Of a DNA stretch of 64,000 nucleotides, positions 32,565-44,204 are shown piece after piece. The DNA comes from Steroidobacteraceae bacterium (GTDB lineage: Bacteria; Pseudomonadota; Gammaproteobacteria; Steroidobacterales; Steroidobacteraceae). Position 1 is the first letter of the stretch. Each line of letters begins with the position of its first letter. The DNA lies in assembly GCA_019634915.1 (NCBI GenBank), contig JAHCAN010000011.1, positions 1-64,000 of the forward strand, written 5' to 3'. The notes under the pieces are model-generated. The model had not been told where the DNA came from and made no database searches. It was given only the letters and a program-made list of their open reading frames with translations. The translations under genes and the position numbers were made by a program.

Positions 32565-32577
32565 GATCCGGCCCGCA

Positions 32578-33201
32578 TCAGGCGACCCTCATCTGCTCTT
32601 CGGCGCCGGTCAGGCTGGCGCGAAAGCCCGGTCGCGGGAACACGCTCGCCGCGTAGCGCGCGATCGGCTGCGCCTCGCGCGGCAGGTCGATGCCGTAGTG
32701 CGGCAGCCGCCACAGGATCGGCGCGGCGCAGGCGTCCGCCAGCGAGAACTCACCCGACAGGATGAACGGCCGGAGCTTGAAGATCCCGACGCTCGCGAGC
32801 ACGGCCTCGCGCAGCTGCCGGCACAGGCGCGCCGCTGTGGCGCTGCCGGGATCGGCGTCGATCTGCTGCGCGGGCTCGTACCAGTCGCGCTCGATGCGGC
32901 AGATCACGAGGCGCAGCTGCGCGCGATGCACCGGGTCGATCGGCATCAGCGGCGGATGCGGGAAACGCTCGTCGAGGTACTCGGTGATCACGCGCGCGTC
33001 GTACAGCACCAGCTCGCGATCGACCAGCGTCGGCACGCTGTGGTACGGGTTCAGGTCGAGCAGGTCCTCGGGGAACCGGCCCGCCTCGACGTTCACGATG
33101 TCGATCGCGATGCCCTTCTCGGCAAGCACGATCCGCACCCGGTGGCTCCACGGGTCGTGGGGCGCCGAGAACAGGATCATCGTGGATCGGCGGCTCGACA
33201 C
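32578..33201 (-). CDS. sspA: Stringent starvation protein A
   Basis: A glutathione-S-transferase-fold protein of 207 residues that binds RNA polymerase and alters transcription under stress. LFSAPHDPWSHRVRIVLAEKGI, the NPYHSVPTLVDRELVLYDARVITEYLDERFPHPPLMP block and a C-terminal helical domain are characteristic. Start GTG at 33201, giving a short N-terminal extension as in E. coli; ATG at 33180 is the alternative. It lies between the cytochrome bc1 operon and sspB, the usual order. Confidence 0.95.
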   Translation of the reverse strand: MSSRRSTMILFSAPHDPWSHRVRIVLAEKGIAIDIVNVEAGRFPEDLLDLNPYHSVPTLVDRELVLYDARVITEYLDERFPHPPLMPIDPVHRAQLRLVICRIERDWYEPAQQIDADPGSATAARLCRQLREAVLASVGIFKLRPFILSGEFSLADACAAPILWRLPHYGIDLPREAQPIARYAASVFPRPGFRASLTGAEEQMRVA

Positions 33202-33237
33202 CTCAGCCTCCTGGCCGGCCGGCCGATGGCCGGGCCA

Positions 33238-33969
33238 CTAACGGACGTCTTTCCAGTACTCCTGCTTCAGCAGCCACGCGATCGCGGTGAACAGCAACAG
33301 GAACAGCACGACCCAGACGCCAGTCGTCGCCCGCGACAGCTTGGATGGCTCGCCCGCGTAGTCGAGGAAATTGACCGTATCGCGCACGAAGGCGTCGTAC
33401 TCGGCGGCCGACAGATGCCCGGGCACGGCGCTCTCGAAGGACTGGAACGCACCGTGCTCGTCGAACACCGCGCGCTGCACGCCCTGCAGGTCGGACAGCA
33501 CGTGCGGCATCGCGGTGCCGGCGAGCACGAGATTGTTCGTGCCGGTGGCCGCGGCCGGATCGGCGTAGAAGGTCTTCAGGAACCGGAACACGTAGTCGGT
33601 GCCCTTCGAGCGCGTGATCAGCGACAGGTCGGGCGGCACGATGCCGAACCAGCTGTTGGCATCGGCCGGCGGCATCGCGGTGACCACGTAGTCGGTGATC
33701 TTCGCGCCCGGCGGCACGAGATGCTCCTTGACCAGCTCGTCGCTGATGCCGAGATCAACACCGATGCGCTGGTAGCGGACGTACTTCAGCGAGTGGCAGC
33801 CCGAGCAGTAGTTCATGAAATTGCGCGCACCGCGCTGCAGCGACGCGCGATCGCCGAGCTGGTTGCCTGCGTGCCAGGTCTGCCACGCGGCCGCGCCGCC
33901 GCCCTCTTCCGACGCGAAAGCCGCCGGCACGAGCGCCAGCGCGGCGGCGACGATCATCAGCTTACGCAT
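33238..33969 (-). CDS. petC: Cytochrome c1 of the bc1 complex
   Basis: A protein of 243 residues with a Sec signal peptide (cleavage near AFA-SEE). The haem c motif is CSGCH in NYCSGCHSLKYVRYQR, and the methionine axial ligand is probably in LAGTAMPHVLS. One C-terminal membrane anchor is at about residues 217-235. It passes electrons from the Rieske protein to soluble or membrane cytochrome c. Its start overlaps the end of the cytochrome b gene by eight bases. Confidence 0.96.
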   Translation of the reverse strand: MRKLMIVAAALALVPAAFASEEGGGAAAWQTWHAGNQLGDRASLQRGARNFMNYCSGCHSLKYVRYQRIGVDLGISDELVKEHLVPPGAKITDYVVTAMPPADANSWFGIVPPDLSLITRSKGTDYVFRFLKTFYADPAAATGTNNLVLAGTAMPHVLSDLQGVQRAVFDEHGAFQSFESAVPGHLSAAEYDAFVRDTVNFLDYAGEPSKLSRATTGVWVVLFLLLFTAIAWLLKQEYWKDVR

Positions 33970-35212
33970 GATAGGTGACCCTTTCCGGCACCGGCTTGAC
34001 CGGGTCGACGCGCGTGTAGAACGGCATCAGCACGAAGAACGCGAAATAGGCGATCGTGAAAATGCGCGCGAGCATCACGTAGGTGCCCTCGGCGGGCATC
34101 AGGCCGAGATACATCAGTGCGAGGAACGACACCGTGAACACGGCCACCGCGAGCTTCCAGATCCAGCCCCGGTAGCGGATCGACTTCACCGGACTCCTGT
34201 CGAGCCAGGGCAGGAACAGGAACACGAGCACCGACAGCCCCATCAGCAGCGCGCCGAGGCGCTGGTCGGGCACCGCGCGCAGGATCGCGTAGAACGGCGT
34301 GAAGTACCACACCGGTGCGATGTGCTCGGGCGTCGACAGCGCGTTCGCCGGCTCGAAGTTCGGCTTCTCGAGGAACAGCCCGCCGAAGGTCGGCACGAAG
34401 AACACGATGATCGCGAACGCCATCAGGAACACGCCGACGCCCACCACGTCCTTCAACGTGTAGTACGGGTGGAACGGGATGCCGTCGAGCGGCTTGCCGT
34501 CGGGGCCGAGCTTCGCCTTGATCTCGATGCCGTCGGGGTTGTTCGAGCCGGTCTGGCGCAGCGCGACCAGGTGCAGCACGACGAACAGCGCGAGCGCGAG
34601 CGGCAGCGCGATCACGTGCAGCGCGAAGAAGCGGTTCAGCGTCGAGTCGGCGATGCCGTAGTCGCCGCGGATCCACTCGACGAGCCCGGGACCGATGCCC
34701 GGGATCGTGCCGAACAGATTCACGATCACCTGCGCGCCCCAGAACGACATGTTGCCCCAGGGCAGCACGTAGCCGAAGAAGGCCTCCGCCATCAGCGCGA
34801 GGTACAGGCACATGCCGATCAGCCACAGCAGCTCGCGCGGCGCCTTGTACGACCCGTAGAGCAGCGCCCGGTACATGTGCAGGTAGACGACGACGAAGAA
34901 CAGCGATGCCCCGGTCGAGTGCATGTAGCGGATCAGCCAGCCCCACTCGACCTCGCGCATGATGTACTCGACCGAGTCGAACGCGGTCAGCTCGCCCGGC
35001 TTGTAGTTCATCGTCAGGAAGATGCCGGTAACGATCTGGATCACGAACACCAGCAGCGCGAGCGAACCGAAGAAATACCAGATGTTGAAATTCTTCGGCG
35101 CGTAATAGCCGACCAGCTGGCTCTGCACGAACTCGTCGACGGGCAGGCGCTTGTTCAGCCAGGCGCGAAAGCCGCCCTTGGTGGCGGCGCCTTCGGCGGC
35201 GTTGGCCATCAT
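33962..35212 (-). CDS. petB: Cytochrome b of the bc1 complex
   Basis: An integral membrane protein of 416 residues with about eight helices and the two b-type haems. Seen are GSLALLVFVIQIVTGIF, HSTGASLFFVVVYLHMYR, GYVLPWGNMSFWGAQV, RFFALHVIALPLAL and the quinol-oxidation-site motif PEW-like region near TPEHIAPVWYF. It carries the quinone sites of complex III. The start overlaps the Rieske stop (ATGA). Confidence 0.97.
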   Translation of the reverse strand: MMANAAEGAATKGGFRAWLNKRLPVDEFVQSQLVGYYAPKNFNIWYFFGSLALLVFVIQIVTGIFLTMNYKPGELTAFDSVEYIMREVEWGWLIRYMHSTGASLFFVVVYLHMYRALLYGSYKAPRELLWLIGMCLYLALMAEAFFGYVLPWGNMSFWGAQVIVNLFGTIPGIGPGLVEWIRGDYGIADSTLNRFFALHVIALPLALALFVVLHLVALRQTGSNNPDGIEIKAKLGPDGKPLDGIPFHPYYTLKDVVGVGVFLMAFAIIVFFVPTFGGLFLEKPNFEPANALSTPEHIAPVWYFTPFYAILRAVPDQRLGALLMGLSVLVFLFLPWLDRSPVKSIRYRGWIWKLAVAVFTVSFLALMYLGLMPAEGTYVMLARIFTIAYFAFFVLMPFYTRVDPVKPVPERVTYHA

Positions 35213-35826
35213 GCAACTCCTTCAGACTGCTGGTCGACACCGATCACGATCGTGTCGCCGCGGAACTCGTAGGGCGGCACGACCAGGTTCACCGAGGCCG
35301 GCGAGCCGGCCATCACGCGCCCCGCGAGATCGAACTTCGAGCCGTGGCAGGGGCAGAAGAAGCCGCCCGGCCAGTCGGCGCCGAGCGCCGCCTCGCCGCG
35401 CTCGAAGTGCTGCTTCGGCAGGCAGCCGAGGTGCGTGCAGATGCCGACCAGCACCAGGTACTCGGGCTTGATCGAGCGCATCTCGTTGTGCGCATAGTCC
35501 GGCTGCCGGGAGTCGGCCGACGACGGATCTTTCAGCTTCGAGTCGTTCTGAGTGAGCGCCGCGACCATCTCCGGCGTGCGGTGCACGACATAGATGGCCT
35601 GCTTGCGCCAGGTGACGATCACCATCTGCCCGGGCTCGATCTTGCTGACGTCCACCTCGGTGGGCGCACCGAGCGCGCGCGCGCGCTCCGACGGGTTCCA
35701 GGATTTGACGAACGGGGTGATCGCGAACACCGTGCCGACCGCGCCGGTCGCCACGGTCGCGGCGGTCAGGAAGCGCCGCCGGCTGTGGTCGACTTCGTCG
35801 TCGGCGGTAATCGAGGTCTCGGACAT
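35209..35826 (-). CDS. petA: Rieske iron-sulfur subunit of the bc1 complex
   Basis: A protein of 205 residues, first gene of the bc1 operon. The N-terminal SRRRFLTAATVATGAVGTVF is a twin-arginine signal that also acts as the membrane anchor. The 2Fe-2S ligands are in CTHLGC and CPCHGSKFD. The start MSETSITADD at 35826 is chosen over an upstream in-frame extension because it gives the usual spacing to the twin arginine. Confidence 0.97.
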   Translation of the reverse strand: MSETSITADDEVDHSRRRFLTAATVATGAVGTVFAITPFVKSWNPSERARALGAPTEVDVSKIEPGQMVIVTWRKQAIYVVHRTPEMVAALTQNDSKLKDPSSADSRQPDYAHNEMRSIKPEYLVLVGICTHLGCLPKQHFERGEAALGADWPGGFFCPCHGSKFDLAGRVMAGSPASVNLVVPPYEFRGDTIVIGVDQQSEGVA

Positions 35827-35907
35827 CGAAGCGTCTCCAAACATCCCTCCCGGGCCTTCGCGCGCCGTGCGCGGATCGAGCTTGTGACGTGCACCGGGAA
35901 GCGGCGC

Positions 35908-35913
35908 ATTATA
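35908..35913 (-). promoter_or_regulatory. Possible -10 element for the bc1 operon
   Basis: Leftward TATAAT about 80 bases before the Rieske start, in the 94-base gap between this operon and the divergent protease gene. No convincing -35 was found at the right spacing. Confidence 0.4.
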
Positions 35914-35920
35914 CACAGGC

Positions 35921-37072
35921 ATGAGCCAGCAGAGCCTTGGCCGCGCAGCGGTGTTCCTCGCCGGATCGATCGTCGGGGGCCTGGCGCTCGCCTTCGTGAT
36001 CGTTTTCCTGAGGCCCGAGCTGCTGCGCGCACCGCAGCCGCAGGCGGTCGCGGCCCCGGCCGCCGAAGCGCCACCAGCCGTCGTGACGCCGGCCGCAGCG
36101 GGCGTCGTCAGCTATGCCGACGCGGTCGCGCGCGCGGCGCCGGCGGTCGCCAACATCTATTCCGAACGCGTGGTCAAGGAGCGGCTGCCCCCGGCGACGC
36201 TCGGCGAGCTGTTCGGCGGCGTGATGCCGCGCTACCGGCAGCGCATCGAGCAGACGCTCGGCTCGGGCGTCGTCGTCGACGATGCCGGGCACATCGTCAC
36301 CAACCATCACGTCATCGACAATGCCGAGCGCGTCAGCGTGCAGCTCGCCGATGGCCGCCAGGCGGAAGCGCGCGTGGTCGGCCGCGATCCCGACACCGAC
36401 CTCGCGGTGCTGTATGTCGACCTCGCAGCGATGCCGGTGATGCCGCTCGGCCGCTCCGATCAGCTGCGGGTCGGCGACGTCGTGCTCGCGATCGGCAACC
36501 CGGTCGGTCTCACCCAGTCGGTCACGCAGGGCATCGTCAGCGGCACCGGCCGCGGCCAGCTCGGCGTCGCGACGTTCGAGAATTTCATCCAGACCGACGC
36601 GCCGATCAACTTCGGCAACTCGGGCGGCGCGCTCGTCAACAGCAACGGCGAGCTGGTCGGCATCAACACCGCGGTGCTCGCCAAGAGCCTCGGCGTCGAG
36701 GGCATCGGCTTTGCGATCCCGGTGAACCTCGTGCGCGGCGTGATGCAGGAGATCCTCGACCACGGGCGCGTGATCCGCGGCTCGATCGGCGTCGGCCTCG
36801 CCGAGGTCGACGACGCCCAGGCACAGCGCCTCGGCCTGCCGCGCGCCGGCGTCGTGATCACCAATGTGTTCCAGGGCAGCCCCGCCGCCGAAGCTGGCCT
36901 GCAGGCCGGCGACATCGTCCTGACGATCGCCGGCCACGCCGTGCGCGGCCAGCAGGACGCCCTGACGCGCATCGCCGCCTCGAAGCCGGGCGAGCTACTG
37001 GACGTAGCGGTCGTGCGACGCGACGGCGACCGCACGATCCAGGTCAAAGTGACCGAACGCCGGACAAGCTGA
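35921..37072 (+). CDS. DegS/AlgW-type membrane-anchored serine protease
   Basis: A trypsin-like HtrA family protease of 383 residues. One N-terminal membrane helix (about residues 9-30) and an alanine-proline linker precede the protease domain. The catalytic triad is in VTNHHVIDN (His), RDPDTDLAVLYV (Asp) and NFGNSGGALVN (Ser). A single PDZ domain follows (about 285-375, with GVVITNVFQGSPAAEAGLQAGD). One PDZ domain and an anchor are the DegS/AlgW layout, the site-1 protease that cuts the RseA/MucA anti-sigma factor in the envelope stress response. In Pseudomonas algW also lies between the bc1 region and murA. Confidence 0.92.
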   Translation: MSQQSLGRAAVFLAGSIVGGLALAFVIVFLRPELLRAPQPQAVAAPAAEAPPAVVTPAAAGVVSYADAVARAAPAVANIYSERVVKERLPPATLGELFGGVMPRYRQRIEQTLGSGVVVDDAGHIVTNHHVIDNAERVSVQLADGRQAEARVVGRDPDTDLAVLYVDLAAMPVMPLGRSDQLRVGDVVLAIGNPVGLTQSVTQGIVSGTGRGQLGVATFENFIQTDAPINFGNSGGALVNSNGELVGINTAVLAKSLGVEGIGFAIPVNLVRGVMQEILDHGRVIRGSIGVGLAEVDDAQAQRLGLPRAGVVITNVFQGSPAAEAGLQAGDIVLTIAGHAVRGQQDALTRIAASKPGELLDVAVVRRDGDRTIQVKVTERRTS

Positions 37073-37094
37073 CGCGAGGTCGCACCACGCCGAA

Positions 37095-37285
37095 GGCGCC
37101 GGCGGCGTCACGCAGCTTGCGCCTCGCGTGGAGAGCGCCGAGGCGCGGCGAGCAGCGCGAGGCGCCGCGCAAGGGTTCTGCTACCACAGTTCAAATTCAC
37201 GCCTCGCGCCGCCGCGCCGAGGGCACGGCGCCGCAGGCGCCGCGCTCGACCCGCGAGGCGCAAGGTGCGTGACGCCCCCGGCGCC
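37095..37285. repeat. Palindromic dispersed element, copy B
   Basis: A 191-base element in the 298-base gap between the convergent protease and murA genes. Its core (37126-37257) matches that of copy A except for a handful of substitutions and one single-base gap. The outer arms, 37095-37127 and 37253-37285, are complementary over 33 bases with two mismatches, but their sequence is unrelated to the arms of copy A. The inner hairpins are kept, each with one mismatch. The orientation of the core is the same as in copy A. Nothing coding was found here or in 37286-37370. Confidence 0.85.
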
Positions 37286-37370
37286 CGCGACGACGCCCGA
37301 CTGCGCGCCTGCGTGTCTGCGCAACCGCCGGACCGCGCGCCCAAGCTCGACCCCGCGATCGCGGCGGCGC

Positions 37371-39935
<2,565 letters not shown>

Positions 39936-39936
<1 letters not shown>

Positions 39937-40460
39937 TGGCGGCGCGCGCTGCCCGGCCGGCCGCGGCGATCCGCCTGCTGGTGCTCGATGTCGATGGCGT
40001 GCTCACCGACGGGCGGCTGTACTACGGGCCGCGCGGCGAGGAGCTGAAGGTCTTCCACGTGCTCGACGGCCACGGCATCCGCGAGCTGCAGCGGCTCGGC
40101 ATCCGCGTCGCGGTGATCTCCGGCCGCGATTCGGCCGCGGTGCGCCGCCGCTGCCGCGAGCTCGGCATCGCGCATCTGCACCAGGGCATCGCGGAGAAGC
40201 TCCCGGTGCTCGAGAAACTGTGCCGGCGGCTGCGCATCCGGCTCGCCGAATGCGCGGCGATCGGCGACGACCTGCCCGACGTGCCGCTGCTGCGCGCCGT
40301 CGGACTCGCGTTCGCGGTGCCCGGCGCGCACGCCAGCGCCCGGCGCGCCGCCGGGCGGACGACCCGCGCGGCCGGCGGCGAGGGCGCCGTGCGCGAGGTC
40401 TGCGACCTGCTCGTCGCGGCGGCCACCGGCGCGCGCCGCGCGCAGGATCGCGGCCGATGA
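39936..40460 (+). CDS. kdsC: 3-deoxy-D-manno-octulosonate 8-phosphate phosphatase
   Basis: A haloacid-dehalogenase family phosphatase of 174 residues. Motif I is LLVLDVDGVLTDGRLYY, motif II lies in VAVISGRDSAAVRRRC and motif III in AAIGDDLPDVPLLRAVG. It releases phosphate from Kdo-8-phosphate. The start GTG shares a base with the kdsD stop (TAGTG). The C-terminus is arginine- and alanine-rich. Its stop overlaps the lptC start by four bases. Confidence 0.94.
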
Positions 40461-41017
40461 CCCGCTGGCTGGTCGGCTTCGCGGTAATCGTGATGGTGAT
40501 CGCAACGATCCTGATCGGGCGTTCCGCCCGCGCGCCGGACGCCGCCACGGTGGACGCGGCGCCGGCGAACGATCCGGGGTATGCCGCGCGCGACGCCGAG
40601 GTGATCGAGACCGGCGACGATGGCCGGCCGCGCTACCGGCTGCGCGCCGAGCTGATCGAGCAGGCGCCAAACGACCTGACGATCACGCTGACGCACCCCG
40701 TGCTGAACTACACCGATGCGAAGGGCGGCGACTGGCGCGCCAGCGCGCGCACCGGTTCGGTGCCGCCCGACCGCGAACTGGTGCAGCTCGCCGGCGACGT
40801 CCAGCTCACCGGGCGGCTCGCGGGCGGCGCCGAGCCGGCGCAGGTCACGACCAGCCAGCTGTCGTTCGACACGCAGCGCGAAGTCGCGCTGACCGACGCC
40901 CCGGTAACGATCGACTGGTCGGGGCACCGGCTGGTCGCACGCGGCCTGCGCGCGGACCTCAAGGCCGAGACCCTTCGGCTAGAATCCGCGGTTCATGGCC
41001 GTTTCCTTCCACAATAG
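40457..41017 (+). CDS. lptC: LPS export protein LptC
   Basis: A bitopic protein of 186 residues with one N-terminal membrane helix (about residues 5-22) and a periplasmic beta-jellyroll. YRLRAELIEQAPNDLTITLTHPVLNY and LVQLAGDVQLTGRL are typical. It receives LPS from LptBFG and hands it to LptA. Start ATG overlaps the kdsC stop (ATGA), and the end overlaps lptA by 23 bases. Confidence 0.92.
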   Translation: MTRWLVGFAVIVMVIATILIGRSARAPDAATVDAAPANDPGYAARDAEVIETGDDGRPRYRLRAELIEQAPNDLTITLTHPVLNYTDAKGGDWRASARTGSVPPDRELVQLAGDVQLTGRLAGGAEPAQVTTSQLSFDTQREVALTDAPVTIDWSGHRLVARGLRADLKAETLRLESAVHGRFLPQ

Positions 41018-41657
41018 CCTGCGCCGCGCGGCCCCGCTGCTCGCGCTCGTTGCGCTCGAAGCCGCCGCACAGCCGGCGGTGCTGCGCGACCTGCCGATCA
41101 ACGTCGACGCGGCCTCGTCGGACGTCGACTACCGCAGCAGCACGGTCGTGTTCCGCGACGTCGTGATCACGCAGGGCACGGCGCGCGTGGCGGCCGAAAG
41201 CGCGCGCGCGACCGGCCTCGACTTCGTCGACTCGACCTGGGTGTTCAGCGGCCACGTGCGCATCGACAAGGACGGCGGCACGCTGCAGTCGGACGAGGCG
41301 CGCGTGCAGTTTCGCGACAACGAGCTGCGCACCGCGACGATCAACGGCTCGCCGGCGCAGTTCGAGCAGCAGCTCGAGCGCACGGCCGGCAAGGCACACG
41401 GCCGGGCGAGCACGATCGTCTACGACCTCGCCGCGGACCGCGTGACTTTCAGCGGCGACGCCTGGCTCACCGACGGGCGCAACGAGATCAGCGGCCAGCA
41501 CCTGGTCTACAGCGTGCGCGACCAGCGCGTGCTCGCCGAGGCGCAGCCCGGCAACGACGAGCGCGTGCGCATCACGATCCGCCCGGGCGAGGCGGCCGCC
41601 GCCCCCCCGCCGAACGATCCCCCGCGAAGCGATCCGCCGCGGGGCGACCCCCCGTGA
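40995..41657 (+). CDS. lptA: Periplasmic LPS-binding protein LptA
   Basis: A protein of 220 residues with a signal peptide (cleavage near AAA-QPA), then an OstA beta-jellyroll with [29 protein letters not shown] and [27 protein letters not shown]. It forms the bridge of the Lpt transport machine. The C-terminal tail has an unusual tandem repeat of the type xDPPR ([14 protein letters not shown]). The GTG of lptB overlaps its stop. Confidence 0.93.
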   Translation: MAVSFHNSLRRAAPLLALVALEAAAQPAVLRDLPINVDAASSDVDYRSSTVVFRDVVITQGTARVAAESARATGLDFVDSTWVFSGHVRIDKDGGTLQSDEARVQFRDNELRTATINGSPAQFEQQLERTAGKAHGRASTIVYDLAADRVTFSGDAWLTDGRNEISGQHLVYSVRDQRVLAEAQPGNDERVRITIRPGEAAAAPPPNDPPRSDPPRGDPP

Positions 41658-42379
41658 CGCGTCTGGTCGCCGAGGACCTCGCGAAGCGCTACGGCAAACG
41701 CCAGGTCATCTCGCGGCTCTCGCTCGACGTCGCCAGCGGCGAGGTGGTCGGCCTGCTCGGCCCGAACGGCGCCGGCAAGACCACCGCGTTCTACATGATC
41801 GTCGGCCTGGTGCCGGCCGACGCCGGCCACATCCTGCTCGACGGGCGCGACGTCACGCATCTGCCGATGCACAAGCGCGCGCGGCTCGGCATCGGCTACC
41901 TGCCGCAGGAAGCGTCGGTATTCCGCAAGCTGTCGGTGCAGGACAACGTGCTCGCGATCCTCGAGACGCGCGACGACCTCGATCGCGCCGGCCGCGAGAG
42001 CCGCCTCGAGGAGATCCTCGACGAGCTGCGCATCTCGCACGTGCGCGACAGTGCCGGCATGTCGCTGTCGGGCGGCGAGCGCCGGCGCGTCGAGATCGCG
42101 CGCGCGCTGGCCGCCGAACCGCGCTTCATGCTGCTCGACGAGCCGTTCGCGGGCGTCGATCCGCTCTCGGTGCTCGATATCCAGCGCATCATCCGCGAGC
42201 TGACCGCCAAGGGCATCGGCGTGCTGATCACCGACCATAATGTGCGCGAAACGCTCGGTGTCTGCGACCGCGCCTGCATCGTCAGCTCGGGCACCGTGAT
42301 CGCCGCCGGAAATGCCGAGGAAATCCTTGCCAACCCCCAAGTCCGTGAGGTGTACTTGGGCGAATCGTTCCGCATGTAA
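41654..42379 (+). CDS. lptB: LPS transport ATP-binding protein LptB
   Basis: An ABC ATPase of 241 residues that powers LPS extraction with LptFG. Walker A is [12 protein letters not shown], the Q-loop follows, the signature is [16 protein letters not shown], Walker B is [15 protein letters not shown], and the switch histidine is in [11 protein letters not shown]. Start GTG overlaps the lptA stop (GTGA). The genes for LptF and LptG are not in this window. Confidence 0.97.
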   Translation: MTRLVAEDLAKRYGKRQVISRLSLDVASGEVVGLLGPNGAGKTTAFYMIVGLVPADAGHILLDGRDVTHLPMHKRARLGIGYLPQEASVFRKLSVQDNVLAILETRDDLDRAGRESRLEEILDELRISHVRDSAGMSLSGGERRRVEIARALAAEPRFMLLDEPFAGVDPLSVLDIQRIIRELTAKGIGVLITDHNVRETLGVCDRACIVSSGTVIAAGNAEEILANPQVREVYLGESFRM

Positions 42380-42417
42380 GCCGTGCCAGGGATCCTGAAA
42401 ATCCTCATCGAATCAAT

Positions 42418-43854
42418 ATGCTGAAGCCCTCCCTGCAGCTGAAGCTGGGTCAGTCGCTGACGATGACCCCGCAATTGCAGCAGGCCATCCGGTTGCTGCA
42501 GCTGCCCGCGCTCGAACTGCAGGCCCATATCCGCGAGCTGCTCGAATCGAACGTCATGCTCGAGGCCGTCGAGGAGACCGAGCCGACCGGCATCTTCGAG
42601 GCGATCCAGTCCCCCGCGGAGCGCGAAGCGCCGACGCCGCAGCGCGAGGCCGCGCAGGTCGACGTCGAGATCGTCGCCAACAACTGGTCGAGCGGGACGG
42701 CCGGCCCCGCCGACGCGCCGTGGTCGCCCGACGACGACGAGCGCCAGGAGGAATACGCCGATCACGCCGGGCCGTCGCTGCAGGAACACCTGCTCGCGCA
42801 GCTCGAGGTCGCCGATCTCGATGCGCGGCGGCTCGCGATCGCGCGCGCGATCGTCGATGCGATCGACGACAACGGCTACCTGATCGAACCGGTCGACGAG
42901 ATCGCCGCGACGCTGCGTCCCGACGTCGAATGCGACGATGCGGAAGTGCTGGCCGTGCTCGCGACCGTGCAGGCGCTCGACCCGGCGGGTGTCGGCGCGC
43001 GCTCGGTCGGCGAGTGCATCACGCTGCAGCTGAACCAGCTCGACCCCGACACGCCCGGGCGCGCGACCGCGCTCGAGATCGCCGCGCGGCACCTCGACAC
43101 GCTCGCGAAGAACGAGCTCGCGCTGCTGCGGCGCGAGCTGCGCGTCACCGACGAGGAGCTCGCCGAGGCACTCGCGCTCGTACGCACCTGCCAGCCGCGG
43201 CCCGGCTCGGCCGTCAGCGGCGGTTCACCCGAATACGTCGTGCCCGATGTGTTCGTGCGCCGCACCGAGCGCGGCTGGAGCGTCGAGATCAACCCGTCGA
43301 CGCTGCCGCGCGTGCGCCTGAACCAGGGCTACGCGAGCCTGCTCGGCCGCAATTCCTCGCATGCCACGCTGCGTGCGCAGCTGCAGGAGGCGCGCTGGCT
43401 GCTGAAGAGCCTCGAGATCAGGAACGACACGCTGCTGAAGGTCGCGCGCGCGATCGTCGAGCGCCAGAGCGAGTTCCTCGAGCTGGGCGACGAGCACATG
43501 CGGCCGATGATCCTCAAGGACATCGCCGCGGCGATCGAGATGCACGAATCGACGATCTCGCGCATCACGTCCGGCAAGTACATGCACACGCCGCGCGGCG
43601 TGTTCGAACTGCGCTATTTCTTCTCGAGCCACGTCGGCGGCGGCGACGCCGGCGAGACCTCCTCGACCGCGATCCGCGCCAAGATCAGGAAGCTGATCCG
43701 CGACGAGGACCCGGCCGCACCGCTGTCGGACAGCCGCATCGCCGAGCTGCTGTCCGCCGAGGGCATACCGGTCGCGCGCCGCACCGTCGCCAAGTACCGC
43801 GAGGCGATGCGGATCGCGCCGTCGAACGAGCGGCGCCGCGCGGCCGGCCGATGA
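42418..43854 (+). CDS. rpoN: RNA polymerase sigma-54 factor RpoN
   Basis: A protein of 478 residues. Region I is glutamine- and leucine-rich (QLKLGQSLTMTPQLQQAIRLLQL) and binds enhancer activators. An acidic region II follows, then the core-binding domain and a helix-turn-helix with DIAAAIEMHESTISRITSGKYM. The RpoN box, seen as ARRTVAKYRE, is near the C-terminus. It directs sigma-54 promoters such as nitrogen and flagellar genes. There is no clear Shine-Dalgarno site before the ATG; the start was chosen from family identity. Confidence 0.97.
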   Translation: MLKPSLQLKLGQSLTMTPQLQQAIRLLQLPALELQAHIRELLESNVMLEAVEETEPTGIFEAIQSPAEREAPTPQREAAQVDVEIVANNWSSGTAGPADAPWSPDDDERQEEYADHAGPSLQEHLLAQLEVADLDARRLAIARAIVDAIDDNGYLIEPVDEIAATLRPDVECDDAEVLAVLATVQALDPAGVGARSVGECITLQLNQLDPDTPGRATALEIAARHLDTLAKNELALLRRELRVTDEELAEALALVRTCQPRPGSAVSGGSPEYVVPDVFVRRTERGWSVEINPSTLPRVRLNQGYASLLGRNSSHATLRAQLQEARWLLKSLEIRNDTLLKVARAIVERQSEFLELGDEHMRPMILKDIAAAIEMHESTISRITSGKYMHTPRGVFELRYFFSSHVGGGDAGETSSTAIRAKIRKLIRDEDPAAPLSDSRIAELLSAEGIPVARRTVAKYREAMRIAPSNERRRAAGR

Positions 43855-43883
43855 ACGACGCACAGCACTGACAGGAGATCGCG

Positions 43884-44204
43884 ATGCAACTGACCGTCAC
43901 GGGACATCATGTCGAAGTGACCCCCCCGCTGCACAGCTACATCGAGAAGAAGCTCGGGCGCGTCGTGCGGCACTTCGACAACGTGATCGACGTGCACTGC
44001 GTGCTGACCGTCGAGAAGCTGCGCCAGAAGGCCGAGGCCACGCTGCACGTGCGCGGCGGCTCGATCCACGCCGATGCGATCGACGAGGACATGTACGCGG
44101 CGATCGACGCGCTCGCCGACCGGCTCGACCGCCTGGTGCGCAAGCACAAGGAGAAGGCGCAGGACCATCGCGCCGCCGAGGGGCGCAGGACCACGCGGCA
44201 ATAG
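43884..44204 (+). CDS. hpf: Ribosome hibernation promoting factor HPF (short form)
   Basis: A protein of 106 residues with the ribosome-binding fold: MQLTVTGHHVEVTPPLHSYIEKKLGRVVRHFDNVIDVHCVLTVEK in short segments and HADAIDEDMYAAIDALADRLDRLVRKHKEK. The C-terminus is basic. It stops translation in stationary phase by promoting 100S ribosomes. An AGGAG precedes the ATG. It follows rpoN by 29 bases, the conserved order. Confidence 0.95.
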   Translation: MQLTVTGHHVEVTPPLHSYIEKKLGRVVRHFDNVIDVHCVLTVEKLRQKAEATLHVRGGSIHADAIDEDMYAAIDALADRLDRLVRKHKEKAQDHRAAEGRRTTRQ

